A stretch of DNA of 64,000 bases from Unio delphinus (GCA_029339505.1 JAQISU010000118.1:4081501-4145500), one strand, 5' to 3'; shown: positions 12,109 to 23,845, numbered from the stretch's first letter. A program made the numbers and translations. The notes: a model not told the origin generated them from the sequence alone.

Positions 12109-12496
12109 CAACCCAACATAATGTTGAAATATAAAAAATGGTATGGCAATGGTCGGAGGAAACTGAATAGGAAAAAGAAATATTGCAAAAAAGTGAAGTT
12201 TAGTTTGGATTACCAAACATTTGCTGTGCATTCAGCCATCAAACACGGATATACATCATGCTCTTTGCACACAATGTGCCACAAATGTTAGCATTGGGCA
12301 TGGTGGCAGAGATGATGTGAGGAAGCACATTGGTAGCAAAAAGCACATAAAGGTTGGGAAAATTAAGTTGCAAATTTCATCTCTGGAATCTTTAAAGCCA
12401 TCGACGGAAGAACTGCAAGGTACCAAAGCTACAGCATTGTTTGTGAGTTTTCTTGTTGAACATAATCCCCATTTACCAGTGGGAGACCATGCTTAA
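12109..12496 (+). pseudogene. hAT-family transposase N-terminal fragment (BED-like finger), frameshifted
   Basis: Two overlapping + strand frames with a shift near 12260 give a recognisable module: Gly-His-Gly-Gly-Arg-Asp-Asp-Val-Arg-Lys-His-Ile-Gly-Ser-Lys-Lys-His, then Thr-Lys-Ala-Thr-Ala-Leu-Phe-Val-Ser-Phe-Leu-Val-Glu-His-Asn and Asp-His-Ala before a stop at 12494-12496. Proteins of the domesticated or repetitive hAT/ZBED-like class typically carry this His-containing finger followed by a Phe-Leu-Val-Glu-His-Asn ... Asp-His-Ala motif. The catalytic core and C-terminus are absent here. It is a dead fragment 170 bp upstream of kinase exon 4. Confidence 0.65.
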
Positions 12497-12663
12497 CATT
12501 TGTTCCGATAAATATTCTCTGATTTTAGGATCACTTCACTAATTCATTTCAAAATTCACTAATTTTTATCACCATTTTCTCAATTTGTGAGCCTGAAGGG
12601 TTGGTTGGCAGCTATGTGCTTGTATAGTTTGATGTTAATTGTTGTTTTTTAAAATATTTTCAG

Positions 12664-12834
12664 AACAAAGTAGAAGAGATGACATGGAGTCTCTTGGTTA
12701 TGTTTTTATGTACTTTCTTCGGGGCAGTCTGCCATGGCAGGGATTAAAGGCCGCTACAAAGAGGCAAAAGTATGAAAGAATCAGTGAGAAAAAGATGTCC
12801 ACACCGATTGAGGAGCTCTGTAAAGGATTTCCTT
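12664..12834 (+). CDS. CSNK1D/E: CK1 delta/epsilon exon 4: C-lobe with TKRQK motif
   Basis: The acceptor TTTTCAG ends at 12663 and the donor GTAAGA starts at 12835. It encodes [24 protein letters not shown], the nuclear-localisation/centrosome motif Thr-Lys-Arg-Gln-Lys, and [11 protein letters not shown]. The loop reads Phe-Met-Tyr-Phe-Leu-Arg-Gly where vertebrates have Leu-Met-Tyr-Phe-Asn-Leu-Gly, a modest divergence. It ends with the first base of a Ser codon (phase 1). Confidence 0.97.
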
Positions 12835-13049
12835 GTAAGAAAAGTATTCCATTTATAGAGAAATAATAATTTCAGGGAATGCATACATGCCAGCCATTCT
12901 GCCTTTGGCATAATATTACACATTTTTCACCAAATTACATCTCATGCTTGCCTGTATATGGAATACTTTTTTCTGTTACGTTAAAAAAATAAAACAGTAA
13001 ACGTTCTGTTTGTAATTTATATTTTCATCTATTTAATCCCACTCATAGA

Positions 13050-13331
13050 CAGATCTGGTGACTTAGTGGTTAGAGGGTCTGTCTCAGATGCTGGAGGTTA
13101 TGGGTTCAATCCCTGGCCGCGTCATACCAAAGACTTACAAAAAATGGTACTAACAGCTGCTTTGCTTGGTGCTCAGCATTAAGAGGTTAGTGCTAGGACT
13201 GGTTGGCCTGGTGTCATGATAATTTGACTGGGTGGGACATCATGCTACATGTCTGTGGCATGATGCCCCAGTGCCAGACATCACTATAAACTGCCACAAT
13301 GCATACATCATAGTGCTATTGTTAAAGCTAC
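13050..13331 (+). mobile_element. tRNA-derived SINE family A, copy 2
   Basis: The tRNA-like head begins near 13050, with the B box GGGTTCAATCCCTGG at 13102-13116. The body contains AGCATTAAGAGGTTAGTGCT and GGCATGATGCCCCAGTGCC, and the element ends TTGTTAAAGCTAC at 13331. Same family as 6607-6926 and 55805-56089. Confidence 0.82.
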
Positions 13332-13399
13332 ATTAAAAATCCAAATCACACATGTACACATTGGCAGTATTCTTTGTGTGTGATTTTTATTTTCAATGT

Positions 13400-13480
13400 T
13401 TAAGTCTTTGGTATGACTCGACCAGGGTTCAAATCTACATCTGAGGCAGACATTCTGACAGCTTAAGCCACCAGTGTGGT
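13400..13480 (-). mobile_element. Inverted SINE family A head fragment
   Basis: On the minus strand, GTGGCTTAAGCTGTCAGAAT leads to a degenerate B box (TTTGAACCCTGG) and GAGTCATACCAAAGACTTA, the tRNA-like head of SINE family A. It lies 70 bp beyond copy 2 and points back at it. Confidence 0.65.
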
Positions 13481-13834
13481 CTGAGAAGAATGACTGCTGC
13501 ATAATAATTGTGCAAGAGCTAATTTGGCCATCATAGAGTTGTGTCTACTTTCCCAGTTTTCTATTTTCTATCATTTCCACATAAACAGATAAGCTTCTGA
13601 AACTTTGCCTCATAGATTGATTATGAGTATTTAGTGAATCAGTCTGTACATTGAATGGTGCCAGATATTATGCAAAATGGACTTTTATGGATTGACTTGT
13701 GGATGAAATTTCTTAGAGCCAATTAGTCTATTCAAACTTTAATACATGTCTGATCAGAAAATTGACAATTCAACTCAGCTTTAGAAATTTATACAGAAAA
13801 ATTTGAGTTCTGTAATACAGGAATCAGATTGAGG

Positions 13835-13910
13835 ACAAAATGTGTGGACTTGACAGTCATTCAGTGTGGACTTGACAGTCATTCATTGTGTACTTGAGTC
13901 ATTCAGTGTG
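13835..13910. repeat. Short tandem repeat (about 23 bp x 3)
   Basis: Three imperfect copies of GTGTGGACTTGACAGTCATT; the third is shortened. Confidence 0.8.
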
Positions 13911-15247
13911 TTATAAACATGCAGACTAACTAGTTCAAATGAATGTTGAATATAAATAACTTTTCAGTGTGTTTTGTGTTTGTAGTCTGAATTCAGTCCA
14001 CATGGATTTTGGCCATTTGTGCCAAGTAATGCGACCTGCGTATCCCAGTTAGTAGTAAAAATAAATTATCTTTTTCATACAATGTACTGTGTTTATGGCT
14101 CTAATGTCGTAGCATCAACAAATGGGGTACTAATGTTCGTAATATTGATTATGCATTTTATTAACAGATTATTCTTTTTTCTACTTATATCAGTAAATAT
14201 TATGCTTATACATCTTTCAGGGTTGGCATATAGGGAATTTTCTTGAATATCACATTTATATATTGGAACTTCTGCATTTTTTTCTGTTAGACAAGAGTCT
14301 GACAGCAAGATTTTACTTATGCTATTTTGCCCACAATTTTTTATTATTAAGATTTACAAATAGCATTTTTTCTTCTTAGCACATCAGTATTTTCCACTCG
14401 TAACTAGTAATTTAATTGACTCACTATGTGCCAACATTTTATGCTGTAATGTTACCTTCCAGATATAAGCAGAAGACATTCAAAGAATGGCTTTTAATTG
14501 TTACAGTTGGGTTAAATGTTTTATCAGCTTACATGTAAGTCAGCTGATAATAAACGATGTATGTCGGTGGTCGGATTTCTTCTAAACTGCATCTACTGCA
14601 CAGTAGTTACTTCCGATAGGCAATCAGTTGGTACACAATTTGGAAAATCAGTTCTTAAAATCCATGTATAATCTCGACTGTTTAAAAATTCAAGATTATT
14701 TTTTTATCTGACCAGTATTTATATCTGCACATGTTTGGTTTTTTTAAAGTGGTAAATGTCTGGAATGATGTGTACTTGTGATATCATGTGTGCACAAACA
14801 TACGTAGATTTTAGGCTGATACTGAAACACTTTAGTTAGGTTTTAAATCTTCATAGTATTGATACATTCTGATGTGTTTGTAATAATATCTTTTTTCTTA
14901 GGACTTGTGGAAAATTTCCTTTATTGTCTCTTTAAAACACGGGTAAATATCTGCATTAAGATGAAAAAGACCTTACTGTTCAGTATTATCATTTGATTTT
15001 ACTTTCTGGATACTTTCTTGGAGGCATCGTGTTGTAATGTTTCATAAATTTACCATATTTGCTGTTTACCACAAAGTACAGTAAAGATTATTGCATATAT
15101 TCACATCATCACATAAAGACTTAATTGAAGTTGAAACGTCTATACAGTATGTAACAAGTATTTTTAAGAAATTGTGAGAAATTGACTTTACAATTTATAA
15201 TGTAGTTTATATATGAATAATTAATTTTATTATTTGCCTCATTGCAG

Positions 15248-15396
15248 CTGAGTTTGCTACGTATCTCAACTTCTGTCGATCCCTGCGGTTTGATGACAAA
15301 CCCGACTATTCCTATCTACGTCAGCTATTCAGGAACCTCTTCCACAGACAAGGATTTACATATGACTATGTATTTGACTGGAACATGCTGAAATTT
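15248..15396 (+). CDS. CSNK1D/E: CK1 delta/epsilon exon 5: end of kinase domain
   Basis: The acceptor TTGCAG ends at 15247 and the donor GTAAGT starts at 15397. It encodes [20 protein letters not shown], then [18 protein letters not shown], ending Asp-Trp-Asn-Met-Leu-Lys-Phe. This end block separates delta/epsilon from CK1 alpha, which has a Thr-Leu-Asn-His-Gln-Tyr segment here. It ends in phase 0. Confidence 0.98.
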
Positions 15397-15781
15397 GTAA
15401 GTACTAAATATTGTATAATGTACAGTGAAACCTTCAGATAAAACCAATAACAAGACAAAAGAATGGTGGTAAAAAATTGGTACACCAGTTTTCAGAGTAC
15501 AAGTTTACTCATTTAAAGAATAGACCAAAAAGACCAAATCTGATTGTTATTGGGAATTGGTCTCGTAATATGGGTGATTGCAAAGAGATTTTGCTACATG
15601 TTAGTTTTCTATTTGGAAGAAGCTTTCTACAATGATTATCATCCCAGTATCGTGTGCCATATAGGTTTAAGTCTTTCATATCAAGCCTGCCTTGGAAGAA
15701 GCCCAATATAGCAATTGCTTGGGCATTGGTGTGCAGTTGTATAGGCAGCTACACTAAGATTAAATTAAATATTGCAGCTTT

Positions 15782-16246
15782 TAGGGCATAACCGATTAGC
15801 ATTTTTCTACTGATTTCTGCATTTTGGGCCTGAAATTTTTCCGATTCCGGATACGATTCAATTAATCGGGAATGCTAAATCCGTATTTTTTTTCTAAAAA
15901 ATTTTATCTTCCGTTTCCGGGTTTCTGGTATCTGGTTTTGCTGTGTCTAGCACGTTACTTAGTACTTTACCATATCCGGCTTCATTTCTGGTTTTCACCC
16001 GCCAGTTCAAATAGATTGTCTCACAGCGTGGTTGTGTTGACCATATTGGACTTTTCTTACTTCTTATTTAACTTTATTAACACACTATCGAATGACACAC
16101 AGTGTTAGACACGGTGCTATAGAAATTCAACTTTATTATTTTTATTATCCGAATCGGTCGTTCCTGCCTTGTCCGACTCCGATTAATCAGAAGTTCACAC
16201 TATCTGGTGGAATCTGATTTCTGGATCAAAAGTCGGTTATGCCCTA
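15782..16246 (+). mobile_element. hAT-type MITE, copy 2 (465 bp), intron 5
   Basis: Ends TAGGGCATAACCG and CGGTTATGCCCTA. The perfect 8-bp target duplication GCAGCTTT lies at 15774-15781 and 16247-16254. It is the same family as 4925-5395 but inverted relative to it. The two copies are similar over their full length, including the shared 78-codon frame. Confidence 0.93.
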
Positions 16247-16281
16247 GCAGCTTTTAACATCGACCAGAATATCTCACCTGG

Positions 16282-16434
16282 TGGTCTGTGTATTGTCATT
16301 TATCATTGATCTGTTAGCACAGGTTTGTTTTATAACTCCTCTTAAACTTCTTGGTCACCTAATGGTCTGTGTATTGTCATTTATCAATGATCTATTAACA
16401 CAAGTTTGTTTTATAACTCCTCTAAACTTCTTGG
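16282..16434. repeat. Two-copy tandem duplication, 81-bp period
   Basis: TGGTCTGTGTATTGTCATTT and the following TTGTTTTATAACTCCTCT occur at 16282 and again at 16363 with few differences. The first copy starts about 35 bp after MITE copy 2. Confidence 0.85.
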
Positions 16435-17168
16435 ATGACTTGACATGAAACTTAAATTACTGCCATGGTAGACATCTGAAATCTTATTTTTACTACAGAA
16501 TTTCAGATCTGAACGTACCCTGTTATTAGCACCATACCCATAATGTGATATGATTGTCACTGAATATCACATTTAACTATTTTCTTTTAGCATGTGACCT
16601 AATTGGGTCTTGCACTATTTATATATACCTGTATACATCAATTTATGACACTTGTGAGGGAAAGCATCTTTACACATAATTCAGTCTAATTAGAAAAGTA
16701 GGTCAATAACCTATAGTCATGCTTAACTTGATTTAATGCTATGTGTACTATGATCAATTCATGTTTTTAAAATATCAAGCATTGTCGATTTTAGTGGATT
16801 TAATTAGATCAAATTGTACATTGTTAATTTGTTTGTGACACTCAATTGTTGGTATTGTTCCTATTTATCCATCTATCAGTTCAGTTGGGCTGATTTATTT
16901 TGCCCAAATGCGACTCTGATCACTGTCAGGTCACCCTTTCAGACGGGTCTGATTTGCCAAAAAAACTTGCACAGTTCTATCACTCAAAATATTCACTTTT
17001 GCTTCCCATTCATGCAGCTACACCCAACAACAAAGCAGTCCAGGTTTGTACATATTTAATACAATTTCCCTTTGATCTGGTACTCTGGTAACTGATCATC
17101 AAGATCGATGGGTATTTGTTAGATGTTTCTTAAAACATTCACAGCTCTAAATAACATACATTTTTCAG

Positions 17169-17310
17169 GGTGGTAGAAATAATGATGAGACAGACAGGAA
17201 TAAGGTTCACAGTTCCTCCGCCAGACCAATCCATGGTACTGCAGGACAGAGTCGAGTACGGACAGATCAGGTTCCTGTGCCTGCAGCCACTCCTCCAGGA
17301 GAATATGGAA
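17169..17310 (+). CDS. CSNK1D/E: CK1 delta/epsilon exon 6: start of C-terminal tail (common to both isoforms)
   Basis: The acceptor TTTTTCAG ends at 17168 and the donor GTAAGT starts at 17311. In phase 0 it reads Gly-Gly-Arg-Asn-Asn-Asp-Glu-Thr-Asp-Arg-Asn-Lys-Val-His-Ser-Ser-Ser-Ala-Arg-Pro, continues to Val-Pro-Val-Pro-Ala-Ala-Thr-Pro-Pro-Gly-Glu-Tyr-Gly, and ends with one base (A) of a split codon. This is low-complexity, Ser/Thr/Pro-rich sequence as expected just after the CK1 kinase domain. The split codon becomes AAT (Asn) with the proximal terminal exon and ACA (Thr) with the distal one. The forward ORFs overlapping it in other frames are shadows. Confidence 0.92.
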
Positions 17311-18379
17311 GTAAGTTTTCAACTTGAAATAATGTACTTAACATGTATAGTTTGCAGAAGATGCAGAAACTGTTATAATCCTGGCTGAATTTATTGCCAG
17401 TGTGAATTCATTGGAGGATAAAGTTCATGATTCTGCCAGCACCATGACACACTGCAGCAACTCCTGCCTTGTAGAACATGTAAAATCCCCATCAAATAGT
17501 TTTGCAGTTATGTGTTTGCTCCATGTGAACAGAGTTCTTAGAATTGATCAGTCTCCAGAAAGTGGGGTGCTAGAGGGATGGGTATTTTAAGATTTGAAAC
17601 TAAGGGCTAGTAAGAGTGGGGTTCACATCTTTATGTTACTAATCTGTTAATAAATTTTGTGAATTTTTTATGTGTTTGAAATGAAGATTAATATTTTGTG
17701 TAATATAATTTATACACCCATTTGAGTGTTGCAATTTGTTAAACCCAGATTGGCAATTCCCTAAATCTAAGAAGTTTTTTTTGGTTTAATGATATCTTTA
17801 GGAATAGGAAGGATAAAAGCAGGGATATGGATTTTCTTTTTGTCTGCATGTATTTGAAAAAAGGACATGTTAATTATTGGAATATTTTTAAGATGTTTTG
17901 TTTTTGTTGAAAAGAAAAATATATCTATAGTTGAATGAAACAAGTTTACATCACTTGCTTCATCATTGCTCTACACACATGACATTAGGCAAAAAAATGG
18001 TTTGTTTTTAAATAGAATAGGAAGGTCGGTGTTAATATATGTGAGATTTTGTGTATTGAAGTGAAAAGCAGCATATGCAATATAAATTGTTTTCTTGCAA
18101 TCATTTTACAAGTTACATGCTTGGGCCATTAAAATAAAATAGGTTGGATTACCAAATTACTTGTTTTTTGTCTGCCTTGTCGAAAATCATTGATACGTTT
18201 TGGAATTTGTTGTTGATGTTAATAATTTTAATGTAGCGGTACTATTCAAGCTTAGTTTGAGGTATAATTAAAAATAGTTTTGATTATTTAATCAATTAAA
18301 TTCTTTTAAATTTTATTAAAACCTCTCTACTTAGGCTGTTCATTGGAATCTCTTGTAGAAATAACTTCACAGGTTAGAT

Positions 18380-18440
18380 AGATGAATGCTCACATCAGTA
18401 GGTGCCTGATAAAAGAATGCTCACGTCAGTAGGTGCCTGG
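18380..18440. repeat. Short tandem repeat (about 33 bp x 2)
   Basis: ATGCTCACATCAGTAGGTGC is repeated 33-34 bp later with one change. Confidence 0.8.
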
Positions 18441-20010
18441 TAGGATAATAAAACAAATATTTAGTTTGCTGTTTTACATTAGTGAACACCTCCATGAAAA
18501 GAGAATCTGCCCATTAAGAACAACATTCATTGGTGATAATAAATATTTATCAGTCAGATTTCTGTGATCTCTTGATTGCCTTTTATAAACAAATATAACT
18601 GTATTTTGTGTACATTACCAGTTAATAACTTGTTTTAAAAATGTGCCGTCTGGCTTAATATTTTATGAAACAATATTTGGTTTTAGCTCCATTAGTCATA
18701 GGTCATAGTGCTCATGAGATGGCCAGTTGTCTGTAATCCGACATTTATCCATCTGGTATTACTACTTGTTCACTAGTTAGAGGATTGTGTTGAAACTTTA
18801 GCTACACATACATTCATCCTATTGTCTGGTGATTGTAAATGAAATCTGTGTTCCTTTGCATCTAGTACGGTCAGCACTATATCCATCTTGGAAAGACTTG
18901 ATACAACTCCATGGTCATATTAACATGGGATTTTCAATAAGTGACTTCAAATGATGTCTAGTTGGTGGTAAATGAAAATGATACCACGCTTATGTTCTAT
19001 ATGACTGTCATGGGAGCTGTCTTGAAATCTTGTTATAGGGAGTTAGAATTGGACCTCAAAAACCTTGAAAAACCTAAACTTGCAATTTCATTTTTTAGAC
19101 ACCTTAAAAAAGCCTTAAAATAATGAACGAAACCTACATTAAATTTTTTTTAAACTAAAAAGTTTGTTTAGCCAAGCAGTCTAGAAAGTGCATGGACTAT
19201 GAAAGTTAAAGACAAAAGGTTGTTGAAATTATTTGATAAATGTTCGATTTTCTTTATTTTCATCATATTTGGGAGCAAACTCAAACATACTTTATCATAT
19301 TTTTAATTATTGTTACGCTCACCATGGAGTAATCTTGTAACAGATTTGTGTCTTAAACTTCAAAAATATTTTGAAACCATGAGAACACCTAACAATGACC
19401 TAAAATGAATAAATAGTTGTATCATGTTGATTAAACCAAAAGGCTTACTGGAAAGTCTTGTTGGTTCTTTAAAAAAATGATGATAATGGTTAGATGACCA
19501 AAATGGTTGACACAGTGTCCTACTTGAAAATCTTGTTATTGCTACTCCTCCTTAACATATAGTCGTGTCAGAAAAAGAATTATTTTGATGTCTAGTTGAC
19601 CCTAAATGGAAATTGTTCACAGATTCAAGCCCAATATGGCTTACACTATTAGTTAAACTAAAAATCTTGTTATTCTTAAAATTATATCTGAATGTAGTTT
19701 TACCAGATGACATTTTCAGATGACTAGTTGGTTATAAAGCATTGACATGCAGTATGGGTACTGTGGCTGCCATCTTGAAAATCTTGACACTGAATGGAAA
19801 GCCAATTCCCAAGTCTAGTTGGTCTCAAATGAAAATGGTGCCAGTATCGTCACCGATATTGTCGCCGCTGAAATCTTATCTCCATTTCTCCTGGGTGGAT
19901 AGTCATATAAACTTGATTGTGCTATTGTATTGGATCTGAATTAAAAAAATACTGATATCAAATATGACTAATGTATCTAAAATCTTGTCAATGTTCCTTC
20001 TCATTGGAAG

Positions 20011-20120
20011 GTCATATTGAAATTGGATTCCACAAGAGGACTCCGAAGGATATCCAGTTTTCAATGTCATATTGAAATTGGATTCCACAAGAGGACTCCG
20101 TAGGATATCCAGTTTTCAAT
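20011..20120. repeat. 55-bp tandem duplication
   Basis: Two 55-bp units (20011-20065 and 20066-20120), both starting GTCATATTGAAATTGG and ending CCAGTTTTCAAT, differing at one visible base. A SINE is inserted immediately to the right. Confidence 0.93.
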
Positions 20121-20126
20121 TAAAGT

Positions 20127-20372
20127 GGGGAGCCCCGAAAGGCTGAGTGGTCGAAAGTGCTTTCCATTACAGATCACTGCCATATCATTTCTGTCTGCAT
20201 GGATTTGAGTCTCAGATTCGGCCAATGTGGGTATGTGAGAAAGCTTGCCAGTAGCTTTTCATGGGTCGGTCGCTCTTTACATGGGTTTTCCCAGGTTCTT
20301 CCTTCACCATTAATACTGGCTGCCATGTATAGCTTATTGTGTGGTGTTAAATGTCTTTAAATCCTACAACAA
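20127..20372 (+). mobile_element. tRNA-derived SINE family B, full-length, with target duplication
   Basis: Starts GGGGAGCCCCGAAAGGCTGA. The A-box-like GGCTGAGTGGTC is at 20141 and a degenerate B box (GATTTGAGTCTCAG) follows near 20202-20215. It ends in TTAAATCCTACAACAA. The 10-bp duplication CAATTAAAGT lies at 20117-20126 and 20373-20382, which defines the boundaries. A truncated relative lies at 54501-54615. The Leu/Ser-tRNA resemblance of the head is my reading. Confidence 0.85.
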
Positions 20373-20653
20373 CAATTAAAGTAGTGCTGATCAACCTTCA
20401 TTGTAGCTGCCATGGTGGCCAGTTTGAAAATCAAAAAGTCTTCCTGTTTCTACTCTCAAAAAATGGTGCCCATATTGACAAGGGATTTTCACCAGAAGAC
20501 CTCTAGCTGGTCCTAGATGATACTGATCTTGCACTCAGTATGACTGCCACAGGCTAATTTGAAAATCTTGATGTTGCTCAGAAATATCGGATGGTTTCAG
20601 CACTTGTCAGTTAAAAATTATAATTGTAACCTGGCAGTTCTTTACAGTAGAGT

Positions 20654-22278
20654 ATCAGTCTCTATGAGTGTTTGGCTTACCTGGCTGTAATATCTGTCTC
20701 TATGAGTGTTTGGCTTACCTGGCTGTAATATCAGTCTCTATGAGTGTTTGGCTTACCTGGCTGTAATATCAGTCTCTATGAGTGTTTGGCTTACCTGGCT
20801 GTAATTTCAGTCTATATGAGTGTTTGGCTTACCTGGCTGTAATATCAGTCTCTATGAGTGTTTGGCTTACCTGGCTGTAATATCAGTCTCTATGAGTGTT
20901 TGGCTTACCTGGCTGTAATATCTGTCTCAATGAGTGTTTGGCTTACCTGGCTGTAATATCTGTCTCTATGAGTGTTTGGCTTACCTGGCTGTAATGTCAG
21001 TCTCTATGAGTGTTTGGCTTACCTGGCTGTAATATCAGTCTCTGAGTGTTTGGCTTACCTGGCTGTAATATCACTCTCTATGAGTGTTTGGCTTACCTGG
21101 CATGTAATATCAGTCTCTATGAGTGTTTGGCTTACCTGGCTGTAATATCACTCTCTATGAGTGTTTGGCTTACCTGGCATGTAATATCAGTCTCTATGAG
21201 TGTTTGGCTTACCTGGCTGTAATATCTGTCTCTATGAGTGTTTGGCTTACCTGGCATGTAATATCAGTCTCTATGAGTGTTTGGCTTACCTGGCTGTAAT
21301 ATCTGTCTCTTTGAGTGTTTGGCTTACCTGGCTGTAATATCAGTCTCTATGAGTGTTTGGCTTACCTGGCTGTAATATCTGTCGCTATGAGTGTTTGGCT
21401 TACCTGACTGTAATATCAGTCTCTATGAGTGTTTGGTTTACCTGGCTGTAATATCAGTCTCTGAGTGTTTGGCTTACCTGGCTGTAATATCAGTCTCTAT
21501 GAGTGTTTGGCTTACCTGGCTGTAATATCTGTCTCTACGAGTGTTTGGCTTACCTGGCTGTAATGTCAGTCTCTATGAGTGTTTGGCTTACCTGGCTGTA
21601 ATATCAGTCTATATGAGTGTTTGGCTTACCTGGCTGTAATATCAGTCTCTGAGTGTTTGGCTTACCTGGCTATAATATCAGTCTCTATGAGTGTTTGGCT
21701 TACCTGGCTGTAGTATCTGTCTCTATGAGTGTTTGGCTTACCTGGCTGTAATGTCAGTCTCTATGAGTGTTTGGCTTACCTGGCTGTAATATCACTCTCT
21801 ATGAGTGTTTGGCTTACCTGGCATGTAATATCAGTTTCTATGAGTGTTTGGCTTACCTGGCATGTAATATCAGTCTCTGAGTGTTTGGCTTACCTGGCTG
21901 TAATATGTCTCTTTGAGTGTTTGGCTTACCTGGCTGTAATGTCAGTCTCTATGAGTGTTTGGCTTACCTGGCTGTAATATCTGTCGCTATGAGTGTTTGG
22001 CTTACCTGACTGTAATATCAGTCTCTATGAGTGTTTGGCTTACCTGGCTGTAATATCAGTCACTATGAGTGTTTGGCTTACCTGGCTGTAATATCAGTCT
22101 CTGAGTGTTTGGCTTACCTGGCTGTTATGTCAGTCACTAGGAGTGTTTCGCTTACCTGGCTGTAATATCAGTCTCTGAGTGTTTGGCTTACCTGGCTGTA
22201 ATATCAGTCTCTATGAGTGTTTGGCTTACCTGGCTGTAATATCAGCCTCTATGAGTGTTTGGCTTACCTGGCTGTAAT
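20654..22278. repeat. Large minisatellite, 38-bp unit, about 43 copies
   Basis: The unit is ATCAGTCTCTATGAGTGTTT followed by GGCTTACCTGGCTGTAAT. Unit variants of 36 bp (CTCTGAGTG), 38 bp and 39 bp (GGCATGTAAT) are interspersed. Rare variants recur together: TCTCTTTGAG followed two units later by GTCGCTATGAG with ACCTGACTG, at about 21300-21415 and again at about 21905-22015, so blocks of about 600 bp have been duplicated. It lies deep in intron 6. Its reading frames are artefacts. Confidence 0.96.
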
Positions 22279-23845
22279 AGCTGAACGAATTTGAGAAAGT
22301 TAAGTGTGGTAGGTGTTGGTTATTTTATATTACATTTTAATTTTTGGCATGCTTTAATTTGTAAAGCTTCCATGAAGGCAGTGATGTTCCTTTTATAAAT
22401 GGTACTGTTTCATTTAAAGCTATGGTCAGGACGGAATGTCTCTTTTGTTGAGTCTGCCAGAAACCCTACATAAGTCATTTTGGCATATTTCATGTGTATA
22501 TCCACATCCAAGATTAACTTAACCTGAGTGTTAAATACTCCTATCTTGATTTCCTGGCAATTCTTTTTGGCCAGTAGAGTGTCGGTCCCTTTTTGTTATT
22601 TCAAGATCACCTGGCCTTACAGCAATGACATCAGACACAAAGGGGAGGCATCTAAAATGATTCATAGGTGAACCTTTGCGAATAAATGTTTTGACAATAT
22701 TTACGTTGTATTTTTTGCTAGATAAATAAATCATAAGATATTTTTAATGGTTTTTTTAACAGATTAAAGTGATCATGGTGCTGAAATATTTTAATGAAAC
22801 TTTTGTGCAATGCATGTTTTCTGTACTTTAATAAATAGCTTACATGTTACATTGAACACAAAATATGTCCTTCACTCCACCTAACAAGTCAAATATTTTT
22901 CTGTTAATCAGTGGTTAAGCAAATTGATTTTTAAGTATAATTGGTAAATACTCAGGTGTGTGGAATCTTGTTTTTTTAAAAAAAAACATAACATCATAGA
23001 AAACAGTTAAGTTCCTTTTTTTATTTCTCCTATCTAAAAGATTTGAACACTGCTCTTTTCCAATTATTGTTTTAAAGGGTATTTCAATTTTAACTTGATG
23101 GATGTTAATATGGATTTCATAATTGATTTGTAATTCTAAAAATTTAATGTTCTTCTTCAAAATGACAGCTGAACAAATTGAAACAGCAAAATACTCAAAT
23201 ATTAGTAGATTTGATGCATGAACAGCATTTTGGCATGGTTTTAATTTACAACTTCCATGAAAATAATAATTATCATTTTTTTTATTAGATTATTTAATTG
23301 TACAGTATGTAGGTGGTATGGAATGCCTTTCCTATCAGAAACCCAGCATTGTAATGACATAGGCCTCTCTGTTTGCATGTTTAACCATGTGTATATCCAC
23401 ACCCAAGATTAACCTCGCTGTTAAAGATATTTATTTTCTTTTATTCACGTTTTCAAGTTAAATTAAGGGATGTGAAGTGTGTCTTGTTATATTGCCAGCA
23501 GAAAATATTTTCACTTGCACTGACAAATAAATAACTTAAACCTTGACCCCCATCTCACAAAATATATGTCTCCTGACTTGAATCCGATTTTTCTTGATAG
23601 TCCATTTTTATTTTTTTAAAAATGTCCAATCTTTTTTTTTTTCTTCCGGTTTTTAACAGTTCTTTTCATACCCATTCTGCAACAACCCCTGTAACGTATT
23701 TGCTCCATATATTAGTTAGCCCACGACTCTCGTAAAGAGAATTCTGATTGGTTAAAAGTTTAAATTTATCCAATGAATCTTCTTGTAAAGGAAACTGATG
23801 GCAATGGAAAGAAGTAGTGTGCTGTAGTTGTTGAGAGAGATGACA

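Larger units (their letters stand above)
10407..12663 (+). other. Intron 3 (2.3 kb)
   Basis: GT at 10407-10408, AG at 12662-12663. Positions 10410-11670 show nothing recognisable. An (AT)n microsatellite lies at 11674-11718 and a decayed hAT transposase fragment at about 12109-12496. Confidence 0.9.
12835..15247 (+). other. Intron 4 (2.4 kb)
   Basis: GT at 12835-12836, AG at 15246-15247. It contains SINE family A copy 2 (13050-13331), an inverted SINE head (13400-13480) and a short tandem repeat at 13835-13910. Positions 13920-15240 show nothing recognisable. Confidence 0.9.
15397..17168 (+). other. Intron 5 (1.8 kb)
   Basis: GT at 15397-15398, AG at 17167-17168. It contains MITE copy 2 (15782-16246) and an 81-bp-period duplication (16282-16434). 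The rest shows nothing recognisable. Confidence 0.9.

Noticed and set aside
17402..17590. Possible extra kinase exon after exon 6
   Set aside because: The frame is not joined by plausible splice sites in phase 1, and the peptide does not resemble CK1 tails.
21729..21977. 82-codon repeat ORF
   Set aside because: Part of the 38-bp minisatellite, with no flanking coding sequence.
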